Under the pieces are notes generated by a model that worked only from the letters and a program-made list of their open reading frames with translations, did no database searches and was not told the DNA's origin. From an uncultured SAR86 cluster bacterium (lineage in GTDB: Bacteria > Pseudomonadota > Gammaproteobacteria > Magnimaribacterales > Magnimaribacteraceae), in assembly GCA_902630715.1 (NCBI GenBank), contig CACOVO010000012.1, positions 1-44,526 of the forward strand: 44,526 nt of DNA, written 5' to 3'. Of this stretch, positions 7,622 to 16,444 are shown one piece after another (the first letter of the stretch is position 1; each line of letters opens with the position of its first letter). The translations under genes and the position numbers were made by a program.

Positions 7622-9346
7622 ATGAAAACAGGAGCAGATTATCTTGCAGACGAACTTTACGCACATGGCGTCCGAACCGTATTTGTTTTTACAGGGGGAG
7701 CTATAGCTGCAATTATAGATTCTGCTCAAAAGCGCGGAATAAAAGTAATTCCATATGATCACGAATTAGATGCTTCTTACGCTGCTGAAGGATATGTTAG
7801 AGCAAATTCAATGCCCACTGCTGTTATGGTAACTTCTGGTCCTGGTGCTACCAATACCATAAGTGGTATGGCTGGATCTTGGTTTGATTCAATCCCGGTC
7901 CTTTTCATTTCCGGACAGGTTAAGTCTTTTGAAAAAACAAACTTCGAACTCTACCTTCAACGGGGTTTTCAGGAAGTCGATTTTATAAAATCATCAGAGC
8001 AATTTACTAAATATTCTAATACGGTAGACCATTCATCTCAGATTGTACCATCTATAAGAGAGGCCTTTAGAGCTATGATGTCAGGCAGACCAGGGCCGGC
8101 TGTATTGGATATAACTATGGATGCTCAAATGGAAACTTTGGAAATAACAGAACATGAGCCTGAAAATTTACCATTATTCAATGAATCTTTAAGTAGAGGA
8201 CTTCTTCTCAATAGTAATAGTGCCTCCAATCAGAAAGATTTTGAAAGTCTCTTAAATCAGATGAAAGAATCTAAGAATCCAGTTATTTTAGTAGGCGGAG
8301 GAGCGCAATGGTTACCAGAGGGCCTATTTGAAAAGATTGCTAGTATATTGAATATAAAAGTAATTTCAACCTATGCTGGCATCAACTCTATTCAACAAGA
8401 AAATTCTTTATATCATGGCATGATCGGACCATTTGGACACCCTGAAGCAAATGAAACTCTCTTGGGCGCATCCGATTTATTTATTCTAGGCGCCCGTATT
8501 CCTCATAGAGCTTTTCCAATACTATCTGAAGCAACTAGTGAAAAGTTCAAATCAGTTCGAAAATGGGCTTTAACTGTCGACCCTGGCGAATTTATTAATC
8601 ATAAAATTGGACCTTTAGAGAAAATATACTCAGGTCTACTTTATGATTTTTGTAAATACGTTGAATCAGCTATAACTAATGCCGATTCTTCTCCTCAAAT
8701 TTTGCACTCTGAAGAAAATAAACTACCTGATGGAATGTTTGCGGCTGAATCCAATTCAAAAAATAAGGACCCTCAAATAGATAATATTTATACCGTAGAT
8801 AACTTAATCAATTCACTCAATAACACTCTACCCGATAAATCAGATATCTTTGTTGATGTTGGCCAAAATGCTGTAGCGCTTGCTTTGGGACTCAAAAGAA
8901 ATAGAGGAGAGAGATTATTTTCCTCTTGGGCAAATTCTCCAATGGGATATTCATTGCCTGCAGCGCTTGGTGCTTCACTTGAGAACAATGAAAGACCTTC
9001 GATATGTGTAATCGGAGATGGCGGAATAAGAACTGCTCTTTCATCTTTTCCAAATTTAAGGGCTATGATTGGTAAAGTTAAGGTTGTCTTATGGGACAAC
9101 AAGGGCTACCAAACTATTGTAGATCACAGTTTAAAATTCCAACAGCTAGGGAACCCGGTAAACTTTGATACAGGATTGAATTATTTTCCATTGAAAGAAG
9201 TTTTGACTGCATCGGATGTAAGAGTTAAGGAGGCTTCTGGAAAATTAGAGGTTGATATGCAATCCTTTTTTAATAATGATCAACATGATGTCTTGATCGT
9301 TCCTATAGATGAGTCAATCCGGATGAGTGCCAACCCTGCCATTTAG
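7622..9346 (+). CDS. Acetolactate-synthase-like thiamine pyrophosphate enzyme
   Basis: A 574 aa three-domain TPP enzyme: PYR domain (residues about 1-170) with the cofactor-activating glutamate E48 in YDHELDASYAAEGY and the SGPGATNTISGM loop; a central domain from about 205 with NPVILVGGGAQW; and a PP domain with GDG at 465-467 and the metal ligand N493 in WDNKGYQTI (usually NN, here DN). Such enzymes decarboxylate a 2-oxo acid and move the resulting carbanion. In polysaccharide loci, the relative YerE adds a two-carbon branch to a keto-sugar, so a branched-sugar or acyl-building role is possible here. It starts 63 bases after the aminotransferase, behind a T9 run at 7582-7590, and is followed by an SDR that could reduce its product. 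Confidence 0.78.
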   Translation: MKTGADYLADELYAHGVRTVFVFTGGAIAAIIDSAQKRGIKVIPYDHELDASYAAEGYVRANSMPTAVMVTSGPGATNTISGMAGSWFDSIPVLFISGQVKSFEKTNFELYLQRGFQEVDFIKSSEQFTKYSNTVDHSSQIVPSIREAFRAMMSGRPGPAVLDITMDAQMETLEITEHEPENLPLFNESLSRGLLLNSNSASNQKDFESLLNQMKESKNPVILVGGGAQWLPEGLFEKIASILNIKVISTYAGINSIQQENSLYHGMIGPFGHPEANETLLGASDLFILGARIPHRAFPILSEATSEKFKSVRKWALTVDPGEFINHKIGPLEKIYSGLLYDFCKYVESAITNADSSPQILHSEENKLPDGMFAAESNSKNKDPQIDNIYTVDNLINSLNNTLPDKSDIFVDVGQNAVALALGLKRNRGERLFSSWANSPMGYSLPAALGASLENNERPSICVIGDGGIRTALSSFPNLRAMIGKVKVVLWDNKGYQTIVDHSLKFQQLGNPVNFDTGLNYFPLKEVLTASDVRVKEASGKLEVDMQSFFNNDQHDVLIVPIDESIRMSANPAI

Positions 9347-9362
9347 AGAGTAATTACTACTG

Positions 9363-10088
9363 ATGAAGAGAACTGCATTTATTACCGGTGGAACACAGGG
9401 TATCGGAAAAGCTATAGTTAAAAAACTGATCAGCCAGGACTATAAAGTATTAATCGGATTCATGAGTCAAAAAGCCAAAGCACATGACATGGCTAAAAAT
9501 ATTAATAGCATGAATGGAGATGCGATTGCCGTTCACGTTGACATAACAAGCAGATCTTCGATCCAAGAGGTTATGGCAAAGGTTCAACATATTGATATTT
9601 TGATAAACAATGCAGGCATCTCTCAATCTAAAGACTTTCTTGATATTACAGATGAAGATTGGAATCAAATGATGAACACTAATTTGCGTGGGGCATTTAT
9701 ATTTTCGCAAGCAGTCATCCCCTCAATGCTTAAACAGAATTGGGGGAGGATAATAAATATTACTTCTATTGGAGGCCAATGGGGCGGTGTAAATCAAGTC
9801 CATTATGCCTCATCAAAAGCTGGTCTTTCTGGCCTTACAATGTCTCTTGCTAGACTCTATAGCGGAAAAGGAATTACATCAAATTCAGTTTCTCCAGGCA
9901 TTATAGAAACCGATATGACTTCCTGGATCAAAGATCAAGATAAAAATATTTTAACTAAAGATATCCCTTTAGGAAGATTTGGCCTAGTTGAGGAAGTCGC
10001 TGAAGTTGTATCTTTTCTTGCATCCAATGCGTCTGGTTACATTACGGGACAAACAATTAATGTAAATGGTGGCATGCTGAGGACCTAG
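9363..10088 (+). CDS. Short-chain dehydrogenase/reductase (FabG-like)
   Basis: A 241 aa classical SDR with the NAD(P) loop TGGTQGIGKAI at residues 9-19, NNAGIS, the catalytic S135 in ITSIGG, and Y148 and K152 in HYASSKAGL, followed by SVSPGIIETDM and the C-terminal YITGQTINVNGGML. FabG-type enzymes reduce a keto group using NADPH. It lies 16 bases downstream of the TPP enzyme, so it may reduce the keto product made there. A fatty-acid synthesis role is unlikely because no acyl-carrier genes are near. This gene probably ends a transcription block, since the next 233 bases are non-coding. Confidence 0.8.
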   Translation: MKRTAFITGGTQGIGKAIVKKLISQDYKVLIGFMSQKAKAHDMAKNINSMNGDAIAVHVDITSRSSIQEVMAKVQHIDILINNAGISQSKDFLDITDEDWNQMMNTNLRGAFIFSQAVIPSMLKQNWGRIINITSIGGQWGGVNQVHYASSKAGLSGLTMSLARLYSGKGITSNSVSPGIIETDMTSWIKDQDKNILTKDIPLGRFGLVEEVAEVVSFLASNASGYITGQTINVNGGMLRT

Positions 10089-10199
10089 ATTTTTAGATAT
10101 TTTAAAAAATAAAAAATTTACCGATATAATATTTTTTAGACTTATACTCTTATGATTCAAGAAATATAAAGTATATGGGTAAAAGTTTTGTTGATTTTT

Positions 10200-10238
10200 A
10201 AAAAGGTATCTTGAAAAAGGTATTTTGAAAAAGTCTAG
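10200..10238 (+). repeat. 14-base tandem repeat, two and a half copies
   Basis: Within the non-coding gap 10089-10321, AAAAAGGTATCTTG (10200-10213) is followed directly by AAAAAGGTATTTTG (10214-10227) and a partial copy AAAAAGTCTAG. The rest of the gap is AT-rich with no convincing gene, hairpin terminator or promoter. The repeat may have arisen by slippage and has no evident function. Confidence 0.6.
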
Positions 10239-10321
10239 TAATGATTCTTATTTCGGAAATATCTGGGTGAAAAATTTAATCTTTGGATACAGACTCAACG
10301 ATTCTTGTGAGCAGTCTTTAA

Positions 10322-11536
10322 ATGGCAAAAAATTCTAATACTCTTAAGCGACCCCTCATAGTCTTAGGAGGAGGTATTCACCAGATACCTTACATTAAGT
10401 ATTGTATAAACAATAAAATATCAACAATTGTTATAGATCAAAATGAAGATGCGATTGCTAGGGATTATGCAGATCATTTTTTGAAAATAGACACGTCAAA
10501 TGTTCCCAAAGTCATAGAAGCTATTGAACAGAATACTTCAAAAGAAGGAATTGCAGGTGTATTAGTCGCTGGAGTAGAGTTAGCTGTATTAGGGGCGAGC
10601 ATTTCAAAACATTTCAATACTAAATCTATTGATGTAAATACTGCAGTAAACGCTACAAATAAAATCGTCCGTGCAAAAAAATTTAAAGAATTTAGAATTC
10701 CTACCCCAAAGTTTGAGATAGTCGATAGTATCCATAATGTTAGTCTAGATTATCCTTATGTCATTAAGGAACAGGAAGGTTCCGGATCAAGAGGAGTGAG
10801 GATTATAACCTCAAAGGAGGATAATTCTGAGGCTGCTAAGGATTTTGCTGGCGATGGCATTTCAAAGTATCTAGTTGAAGAATTTGTTGATGGCCATGAA
10901 ATATCAATAGAAGCATTTATCCATAAAGATAAATTTTATTATTATTGTTTTGCCGTCCGAGATATTGAAAGCTTATCTAGTGGAAAAATCATTGAGCATG
11001 GAAGTATTTCAGATCCATCATATGATGACAATAAGCGAAATGATGTTGAAAAGGTCTTTGAGAGGGCTTGTTTTGCACTTGGAATAAAAGAGGGGCCAGT
11101 TAAAGGGGATGTTCTTTATACTGATTCAGGCCCCTGTCTTTTAGAAGTTGCTTCAAGATCGGCTCCGTTAGCACCTTTAATATCTGAAAGAATTTATGGT
11201 GTCGACATGGTATCTATGCATATCAAGTGGGTGTTAGATTCAAATTTTAAATTTGAGCCTTTACCAGTTGAGTTTTCCGAATCTAAGCCAGTCTCCCATA
11301 GAATTTTATTTCATGAGCCAGGAACTATAAAAGGTATCTCAGGAATCGATGAAGCAAAAAAATCAAAAGGCGTTCTAAAAATTATAATTCTTAAAAATTT
11401 AAAATTTCCTATGGTTCTTGATTATCCAGATAACAGCAATAGAATTCTTTATGTGGCAGCAACTGGCTCTGATGCAACTAGAGCAAGAAAAAATGCGGAT
11501 AACGCCCTGTCAAAAATTAATCTAATTTATAAATAA
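10322..11536 (+). CDS. ATP-grasp ligase (third of three), biotin-carboxylase-like
   Basis: A 404 aa ATP-grasp protein with a pre-ATP-grasp Rossmann domain (LIVLGGGIHQIPYIKYCI, IDQNEDAIARDYADHF), the lysine and glycine-rich loop YVIKEQEGSGSRGVRII, and LVEEFVDGHEISIEAFI. The metal motif reads LLE275-V-A277-SRSAPLAPL, so the usual Asn of ExN is replaced, as in the ATP-grasp genes at 1492 and 3467. A C-terminal domain of about 100 residues (HRILFHEPGTIKGISGI) resembles the carboxylase-type C-terminal lobe of D-ala-ligase/PurK relatives. It follows a 233-base non-coding gap, so it may start a new transcript. It probably forms an amide or carboxylate adduct for the surface glycan; its substrate is unknown. 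Confidence 0.75.
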   Translation: MAKNSNTLKRPLIVLGGGIHQIPYIKYCINNKISTIVIDQNEDAIARDYADHFLKIDTSNVPKVIEAIEQNTSKEGIAGVLVAGVELAVLGASISKHFNTKSIDVNTAVNATNKIVRAKKFKEFRIPTPKFEIVDSIHNVSLDYPYVIKEQEGSGSRGVRIITSKEDNSEAAKDFAGDGISKYLVEEFVDGHEISIEAFIHKDKFYYYCFAVRDIESLSSGKIIEHGSISDPSYDDNKRNDVEKVFERACFALGIKEGPVKGDVLYTDSGPCLLEVASRSAPLAPLISERIYGVDMVSMHIKWVLDSNFKFEPLPVEFSESKPVSHRILFHEPGTIKGISGIDEAKKSKGVLKIIILKNLKFPMVLDYPDNSNRILYVAATGSDATRARKNADNALSKINLIYK

Positions 11537-11542
11537 AAAACC

Positions 11543-11662
11543 ATGTCCAGAATTGAAATTAGTTTATCTCGAATACCACATGAGCAAAAAATTAACTTCT
11601 CATTTCTTCAACCAGAGAATTTTCCGTTCATAATTAGACTCAATAGCAAACAGTTGCCATGA
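11543..11662 (+). CDS. Possible 39-residue protein, stop overlaps the next start
   Basis: An ATG six bases after the ATP-grasp stop opens a 39-codon frame (begins MSRIEISLSRIPHEQK, ends RLNSKQLP) whose TGA overlaps the ATG of the GH57-like gene as ATGA at 11659-11662. That is the same coupling geometry used by several real gene pairs in this window, and it fills a 122-base gap that would otherwise be the longest within this block. There is no clear Shine-Dalgarno and no recognisable domain. It could be a small protein, a coupling leader, or the remnant of a longer gene. Confidence 0.35.
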   Translation: MSRIEISLSRIPHEQKINFSFLQPENFPFIIRLNSKQLP

Positions 11663-13584
11663 AGTACCATTTTATATTCTGCATGAACTTGATGTTTTCT
11701 GCTCTAAGCGAAGAAGAGAGGGTTGTGGTTTTGGATCGCTGCATGGAGCCATTGCTTAATCTAGGAGAAGATGGTTTTATTTTTGCTATTCAAATGTCAG
11801 GAGTGAGTTTGGAGCAGTTAGAAAGACTGAGACCAAAGCAACTTGATCGCCTAAAAAAGCTGATCGGACAATCTAATTGTGAGTTTATCGGCAATGGCTA
11901 TTCGCAAATAATACAACCACTAATTCCATGGGAAGTAAATCTTAAAAATCAAGAGATAGGGATGAAGTGTTATGAAGAAATGCTTGGAATGAGACCAAAA
12001 ATAGCAATTGTAAATGAGATGGCCTTCAGTGCAAGTAGCTCTAGAAGTTTCTGCGAGGTTGGCTATGAGGGCTTGGTAATGGAGTGGAATAATCCTTATA
12101 AAGCTCATCCCGAATGGGACTCATCTTTCAGATATTTTTCTCAAAAGGTAGATTTAGGACAGGGAGATGAAACAGATTTGGTCTGGGGAGATACTATTCT
12201 TACTCAGACATTTCAACGTTATGTACATGGTGAACTAGAGTTGGAAGAATATATGAACGGCTTATCTAAATATAATCATAAGGAAGGTGCCTTATGCCTA
12301 TATTCAAGTGATGCAGAAGTTTTTGATTACAGACCACGTCGATATGGAAACGAAGGTAATAGAGAAGGTGAATGGTTGAGGATCAGAAAACTAATTGAAT
12401 CAATTCAATCAGAAACAAGTGGTCTAACATTGCCATCCAAAATCGTCCAAGACTTTAAAAAAAATAAACCAAATCTTTTGAAATTGGAAAGTTATTGGCA
12501 ACCAATTACAGTCAAAAAGCAGGATAAATACAATATTAATAGATGGGCCCTTACTGGCAGAGATGATTTTTCTTTGAATACAAAATGTCATCGTTTAGCA
12601 AGAGCATTTAAAAGTGGAAAACCAACTCTTCAGGATTGGAAAACCCTTTGTTTTTTATGGTCTAGCGACCTAAGAACTCATATTGAAGAAAACAGATGGA
12701 TAGATGCGCAAGGTAAAATGGAAGAATTAGAATCTAAGTGGCTAAATAAAAGCACAAAGAGTTCGAAGAATTCAAATTTGATTAGCGAGAAAAGATTATC
12801 AAACACCAATAAAGAGCGTTTCATTGAACTCAAAACCCCAAATCAGGCTTTAAAACTTGATTTGAAAAAAGGACTAAGCTTAAGGGAATGGTCGGTTAAT
12901 GAGAACTCATTACTAGGCACAATACCTCACGGTTATTTTGAAGATATAAGTCTTGCTGCTGATTATTTTTCTTGCCATTCAGTTATAGAGCCCCAAGGCG
13001 AGCATAAAATTACTGACTTAGTTGATGTCGAGGCTTGGGTGGATGACGAAAAAGATGATTTTATCTATGCCGGCATGCAATTCGATAATAATGGTTATTC
13101 GTTTGGAAAGAAGTACTCGATTCACAGAAAAAGAAAAGAGTTTTCAGTAGAGCAAATTATTGAAATTTCTAATCGAAATAAGTCACTTAATCGTAGTTGC
13201 CACTTCACAATTTTACCTGGCATTTGGGAGGAAAGTAGTTTTTATTACGAAACAGCCTTGGGAGGAAATAGATTAGAACATTTTAATTTTGGTAATAAGA
13301 CTATTGATCATACGCAAAATCTAAACCAGCTTGTATCAGCCAAGCATGGATTAGGAGTCACTAATGGTGAAATTCGTATTGGAGATTCAAAGAATTTTTT
13401 AACCTTCACCCACGATCCATGCGAAGCAGCTTTAGTACCCCATCTACAATACTTACCTAAGAAAAATGGTCTTTATCTTTTACGATTAATATATTCTGCT
13501 CAGGAGCTTGATGAGACCTTTAAAGTCTCTAGTGCTCCTCAGATCATTAAACATAAGATTACTGTCAACGCGGAGAACGATTGA
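11659..13584 (+). CDS. Glycoside hydrolase family 57-like protein
   Basis: The 641 aa protein has the GH57 (beta/alpha)7-type N-terminal pattern: MSGVSLEQLERLRPKQ, CEFIGNGYSQIIQPLIPWE, the candidate nucleophile E120 in IAIVNEMAFS, and the candidate acid D218 in LYSSDAEVFDYRP. GH57 enzymes are alpha-amylases, branching enzymes or galactosidases. The usual first motif (HQP near the N-terminus) is replaced by CMNLMFS, so substrate binding must differ. The C-terminal half from about residue 390 looks like the beta-rich DUF1925/1926-type domain of GH57 amylases (IEPQGEHKITDLVDVEAW). The start at 11659 is the first in-frame ATG after a stop at 11644. Cytoplasmic, without signal peptide; it could trim or remodel a glycan intermediate. 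Confidence 0.62.
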   Translation: MKYHFIFCMNLMFSALSEEERVVVLDRCMEPLLNLGEDGFIFAIQMSGVSLEQLERLRPKQLDRLKKLIGQSNCEFIGNGYSQIIQPLIPWEVNLKNQEIGMKCYEEMLGMRPKIAIVNEMAFSASSSRSFCEVGYEGLVMEWNNPYKAHPEWDSSFRYFSQKVDLGQGDETDLVWGDTILTQTFQRYVHGELELEEYMNGLSKYNHKEGALCLYSSDAEVFDYRPRRYGNEGNREGEWLRIRKLIESIQSETSGLTLPSKIVQDFKKNKPNLLKLESYWQPITVKKQDKYNINRWALTGRDDFSLNTKCHRLARAFKSGKPTLQDWKTLCFLWSSDLRTHIEENRWIDAQGKMEELESKWLNKSTKSSKNSNLISEKRLSNTNKERFIELKTPNQALKLDLKKGLSLREWSVNENSLLGTIPHGYFEDISLAADYFSCHSVIEPQGEHKITDLVDVEAWVDDEKDDFIYAGMQFDNNGYSFGKKYSIHRKRKEFSVEQIIEISNRNKSLNRSCHFTILPGIWEESSFYYETALGGNRLEHFNFGNKTIDHTQNLNQLVSAKHGLGVTNGEIRIGDSKNFLTFTHDPCEAALVPHLQYLPKKNGLYLLRLIYSAQELDETFKVSSAPQIIKHKITVNAEND

Positions 13585-13674
13585 ATTACAAAATAAACAG
13601 GCAACTTGAATTAATTGCGAATTTTAAAATATTCAAGCTTTAATCGATGCTATCTTCTTTGAAGATCAAAATAT

Positions 13675-15438
13675 ATGAATAAAACCTTATCATTCGATTC
13701 AACGTTTATGGTAAACCCTATTAGAAAGGTTTATATGTTGATCGTAAAAAAACTATTAAACAACAAAGAATCTATTCATGATCAATTAGTTTTGTATAGG
13801 TTAGATCAAGAAAATATATTGATACGTGATCCAAGGAATATTAGCGGAATGGCTACTGGGTTACACCAACAACATATTGATGCAATGAGCATCAAGTTTT
13901 ATAAATATCTAGAGAATTCTATAAATTGCAATACCTTATCAATTAAGAATCAAGACCTCTATAAATTATATACAAGACAGGTTAAGTTGAAGTTGGCAGG
14001 TATATTAAAGTGCGCCTACAGAATCAGAAACTTAACCTTAGATCTCAAGGAGATTGAAATTGTCACAGATACTCAAACAATCTCTATTTTGAAAGAAGCT
14101 TTTCTATTTTTGGAATACAAGCCAGACAATATTGTTTGGAAATCTAATAGTCAGCTAACAGCTTGTGTCACAATAAACGCACTTGTGATGAGATTTGCTG
14201 CCATTGTAAAAATGTTGATTTCACCAAGTATTCTTCCTAAGGAATATTATCTTAAACATCTTGATTCCGATATTCCTACAGTTCTTATTTCGATGCCGAG
14301 ACGAAGACCGGAAGATTTTTTTACAACATATGTCGAAGAATTAGGAGAAAAATTTAATATCGTATTATATAGTCATGGCTCTTTAAAATATGTCCCTAAG
14401 GATTATAAAATTTTAAAAGTGAAAAGATCTTCGGGTATCTTGCGAGGTGTCTTTAGTACAAAAAATTTTTGTAGGACAGCAGAAAGTTATATTACAGATA
14501 TTCTTTTAATTTTTTCTGGTCATGCGAATCTGAATACCAGTATTGATGTAGTAAACTCAATCTATACGAACAAGATAGATATACTAATCAATAGACAACA
14601 AACAAATGTTGTAGACAATTTTTTAGCCCTTGAGGCAAAAAAAAGAGGTGCTTTTATCATTGGCGATATATTTGAAGAGATTTTCTATTGTGATTCTGCG
14701 ATTTGCTCATCTAAATCACAACATACAGAATCACTCAATTTAGCCTTAGGACAAACAGGTAAAGTTACATACAAAGGCACCAGTTCACTAATCAAGTATC
14801 GTCTTAAAAATTTTACTCATAAACAAGAAAGATACCTACATAATTTACTGGGAATTGATCAACAATTTAAAGTGATTTTTTATGCATCGGATCCTGTCAA
14901 AGAAGAAAACCAAAGATACATCACAGAGAAATTTCTCATGGGTTACTTTTCTAGCCTTAAGGATGTGATTTTAGTAATAAAAACCCACACTCAAGACGAT
15001 GGAAAGGTAACTAATTATGCATTTCTTGATTCTTTTTGCCCTTCAAATATCATCTTGATAGGAGATGAACGACAAAAAAATAAGATTGTTTCTAATCGAT
15101 TTAAAATTTTTGAATCATTTGATTTCAATGCAGCAGTTAGTTCAAGTGATGGATTTCTAACGGCATCTTCCTCTTCAATACTCCAAGCTTTGTTTTTGGG
15201 CGTAAAGTCGGGTATTGTTGATAAATTTAAGAATGGCAATTATGACTTCCTCGTAAACTATAAAGCCACTATGCTTATCAATGATGAAGAGAGTTTGCAG
15301 TATTTTTTAGAAAATAAAAAATTAGAAATTTCAGATGAAGCCCTAAGCTACTGCGGATTGAATGAAGAAAGTACAAATTTTGATTTAGGAAAACATCTAC
15401 TTTCTACTTTCAATGAGTTTCAAAAGATTAAAAGCTAA
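13675..15438 (+). CDS. Unrecognised protein with GT-B-like C-terminus, surface-glycan locus
   Basis: A 587 aa protein I cannot assign to a family. The N-terminal 200 residues are Leu/Lys/Ile-rich without a motif I know. The middle (TVLISMPRRRPEDFFTTYVE, LYSHGSLKYVPKD) and the C-terminal third (VIFYASDPVKEENQRYITE, ILVIKTHTQDDGK, TASSSSILQALFLGVKSGIV) look like the two Rossmann lobes of GT-B capsule enzymes such as CDP-glycerol or Kdo-transferase-like proteins, in which a TS..EA.. loop binds the donor. No signal peptide or strong membrane segment is apparent. It lies 90 bases after the GH57-like gene and just before the polymerase-like gene. A transferase for the nonulosonic acid is one possibility. 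Confidence 0.45.
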   Translation: MNKTLSFDSTFMVNPIRKVYMLIVKKLLNNKESIHDQLVLYRLDQENILIRDPRNISGMATGLHQQHIDAMSIKFYKYLENSINCNTLSIKNQDLYKLYTRQVKLKLAGILKCAYRIRNLTLDLKEIEIVTDTQTISILKEAFLFLEYKPDNIVWKSNSQLTACVTINALVMRFAAIVKMLISPSILPKEYYLKHLDSDIPTVLISMPRRRPEDFFTTYVEELGEKFNIVLYSHGSLKYVPKDYKILKVKRSSGILRGVFSTKNFCRTAESYITDILLIFSGHANLNTSIDVVNSIYTNKIDILINRQQTNVVDNFLALEAKKRGAFIIGDIFEEIFYCDSAICSSKSQHTESLNLALGQTGKVTYKGTSSLIKYRLKNFTHKQERYLHNLLGIDQQFKVIFYASDPVKEENQRYITEKFLMGYFSSLKDVILVIKTHTQDDGKVTNYAFLDSFCPSNIILIGDERQKNKIVSNRFKIFESFDFNAAVSSSDGFLTASSSSILQALFLGVKSGIVDKFKNGNYDFLVNYKATMLINDEESLQYFLENKKLEISDEALSYCGLNEESTNFDLGKHLLSTFNEFQKIKS

Positions 15439-15467
15439 TAGAATGACCGATCTCTAATTTAGTAAGC

Positions 15468-16436
15468 ATGAATATTTACACTGTAAAAACAAATTCCATT
15501 GCGAAATCAATCGGTTTTTTATTTGCGCTAACATATGGACTTTTCATAGTCGCCTCCCTTCAGTATTTTTATTCTGTTGATAGTGGTGATATTGGGTCTT
15601 ATCTAAAATTTTTTAATGAAAATGCAACTGCAGGTTTAGAAAATCGCTCCATAGTAGGTGATGGCCTTTTTCGTGCTGGGGTTATTATATTAGGTAATTA
15701 CATGGGTATTGAACCCATAAATGTATTAAGCACTCTGGCCTTTGTAATTTCAACATTGCTTTTTGCCATATATGCAGCACACATAAGATCAACTAAATAC
15801 TTGATTTATTTATTGCCCGTATATTGCATGATTTTCTTTTCTCCGATTGTTTCAAACCTGTTTGCTTCAAACATAAGGTCTGGTATCGCATTTACAATAC
15901 TTATGATCTCACTTGTCTATCTAAAAGGGTTTTGGAAATATCTCTTCTTTGGTTTTTCAAGCTTCCTTCATCTATCTATGGCTCCCATCATTGCTTTTTA
16001 TATTTTATATCAGGTGACTAATTACACTTTTAAAAAGATAGGATTTCGTTCTTCGTTCATAGTACCTATGCTGTTACTGACGATATCTTCCCTTTTTCTA
16101 GTTGCCTTCTCGTATGTATATAAATTTAATGTAACGCTCATTTCCTCCAGTGGAGTCTATAATGTATTGATACTATGCCTTGCGTTGTTAATGATTTTTA
16201 CAAATAAGAAGGTTTTGAAAAATGTATATGGATTTATATGTGTAGGGTTAATTTTAGTTTACTTATTTGGATTTGTTATTGATATTTCCTTTGCAAGATA
16301 CATAGGCTTTGCAGTGATATTGTATTTATTTTTTCTTATTGAAAAAGCAGAAATTGGTACCATTCAAGTTTTCACATTGGGTTACATACCAGTCTTTTTT
16401 CTGATCTCTTTTTATACAGTTTCTAATAATTTTTAA
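15468..16436 (+). CDS. EpsG/Wzy-like polysaccharide polymerase, membrane protein
   Basis: A 322 aa integral membrane protein with roughly eight to ten hydrophobic segments (for example residues 14-34, 88-103, 110-130, 150-175, 200-218 and 228-245). Marks of the EpsG family are an acidic SGDIGSYLKFF just after the first segment and NLFASNIRSGIAFTILMISL in the middle, where the Arg lies between helices. EpsG/Wzy proteins join repeat units on the outer face of the inner membrane. It is the only polymerase candidate in the window and sits between the 587 aa glycan protein and a GT4. No Wzx flippase is seen nearby. Confidence 0.65.
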   Translation: MNIYTVKTNSIAKSIGFLFALTYGLFIVASLQYFYSVDSGDIGSYLKFFNENATAGLENRSIVGDGLFRAGVIILGNYMGIEPINVLSTLAFVISTLLFAIYAAHIRSTKYLIYLLPVYCMIFFSPIVSNLFASNIRSGIAFTILMISLVYLKGFWKYLFFGFSSFLHLSMAPIIAFYILYQVTNYTFKKIGFRSSFIVPMLLLTISSLFLVAFSYVYKFNVTLISSSGVYNVLILCLALLMIFTNKKVLKNVYGFICVGLILVYLFGFVIDISFARYIGFAVILYLFFLIEKAEIGTIQVFTLGYIPVFFLISFYTVSNNF

Positions 16437-16444
16437 TTCGATGA

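Noticed and set aside
10225-10338. A TTG-initiated frame of 37 codons that overlaps the start of the third ATP-grasp gene
   Set aside because: There is no Shine-Dalgarno, the start falls inside the tandem repeat, and the composition is not distinctive; it is probably chance.
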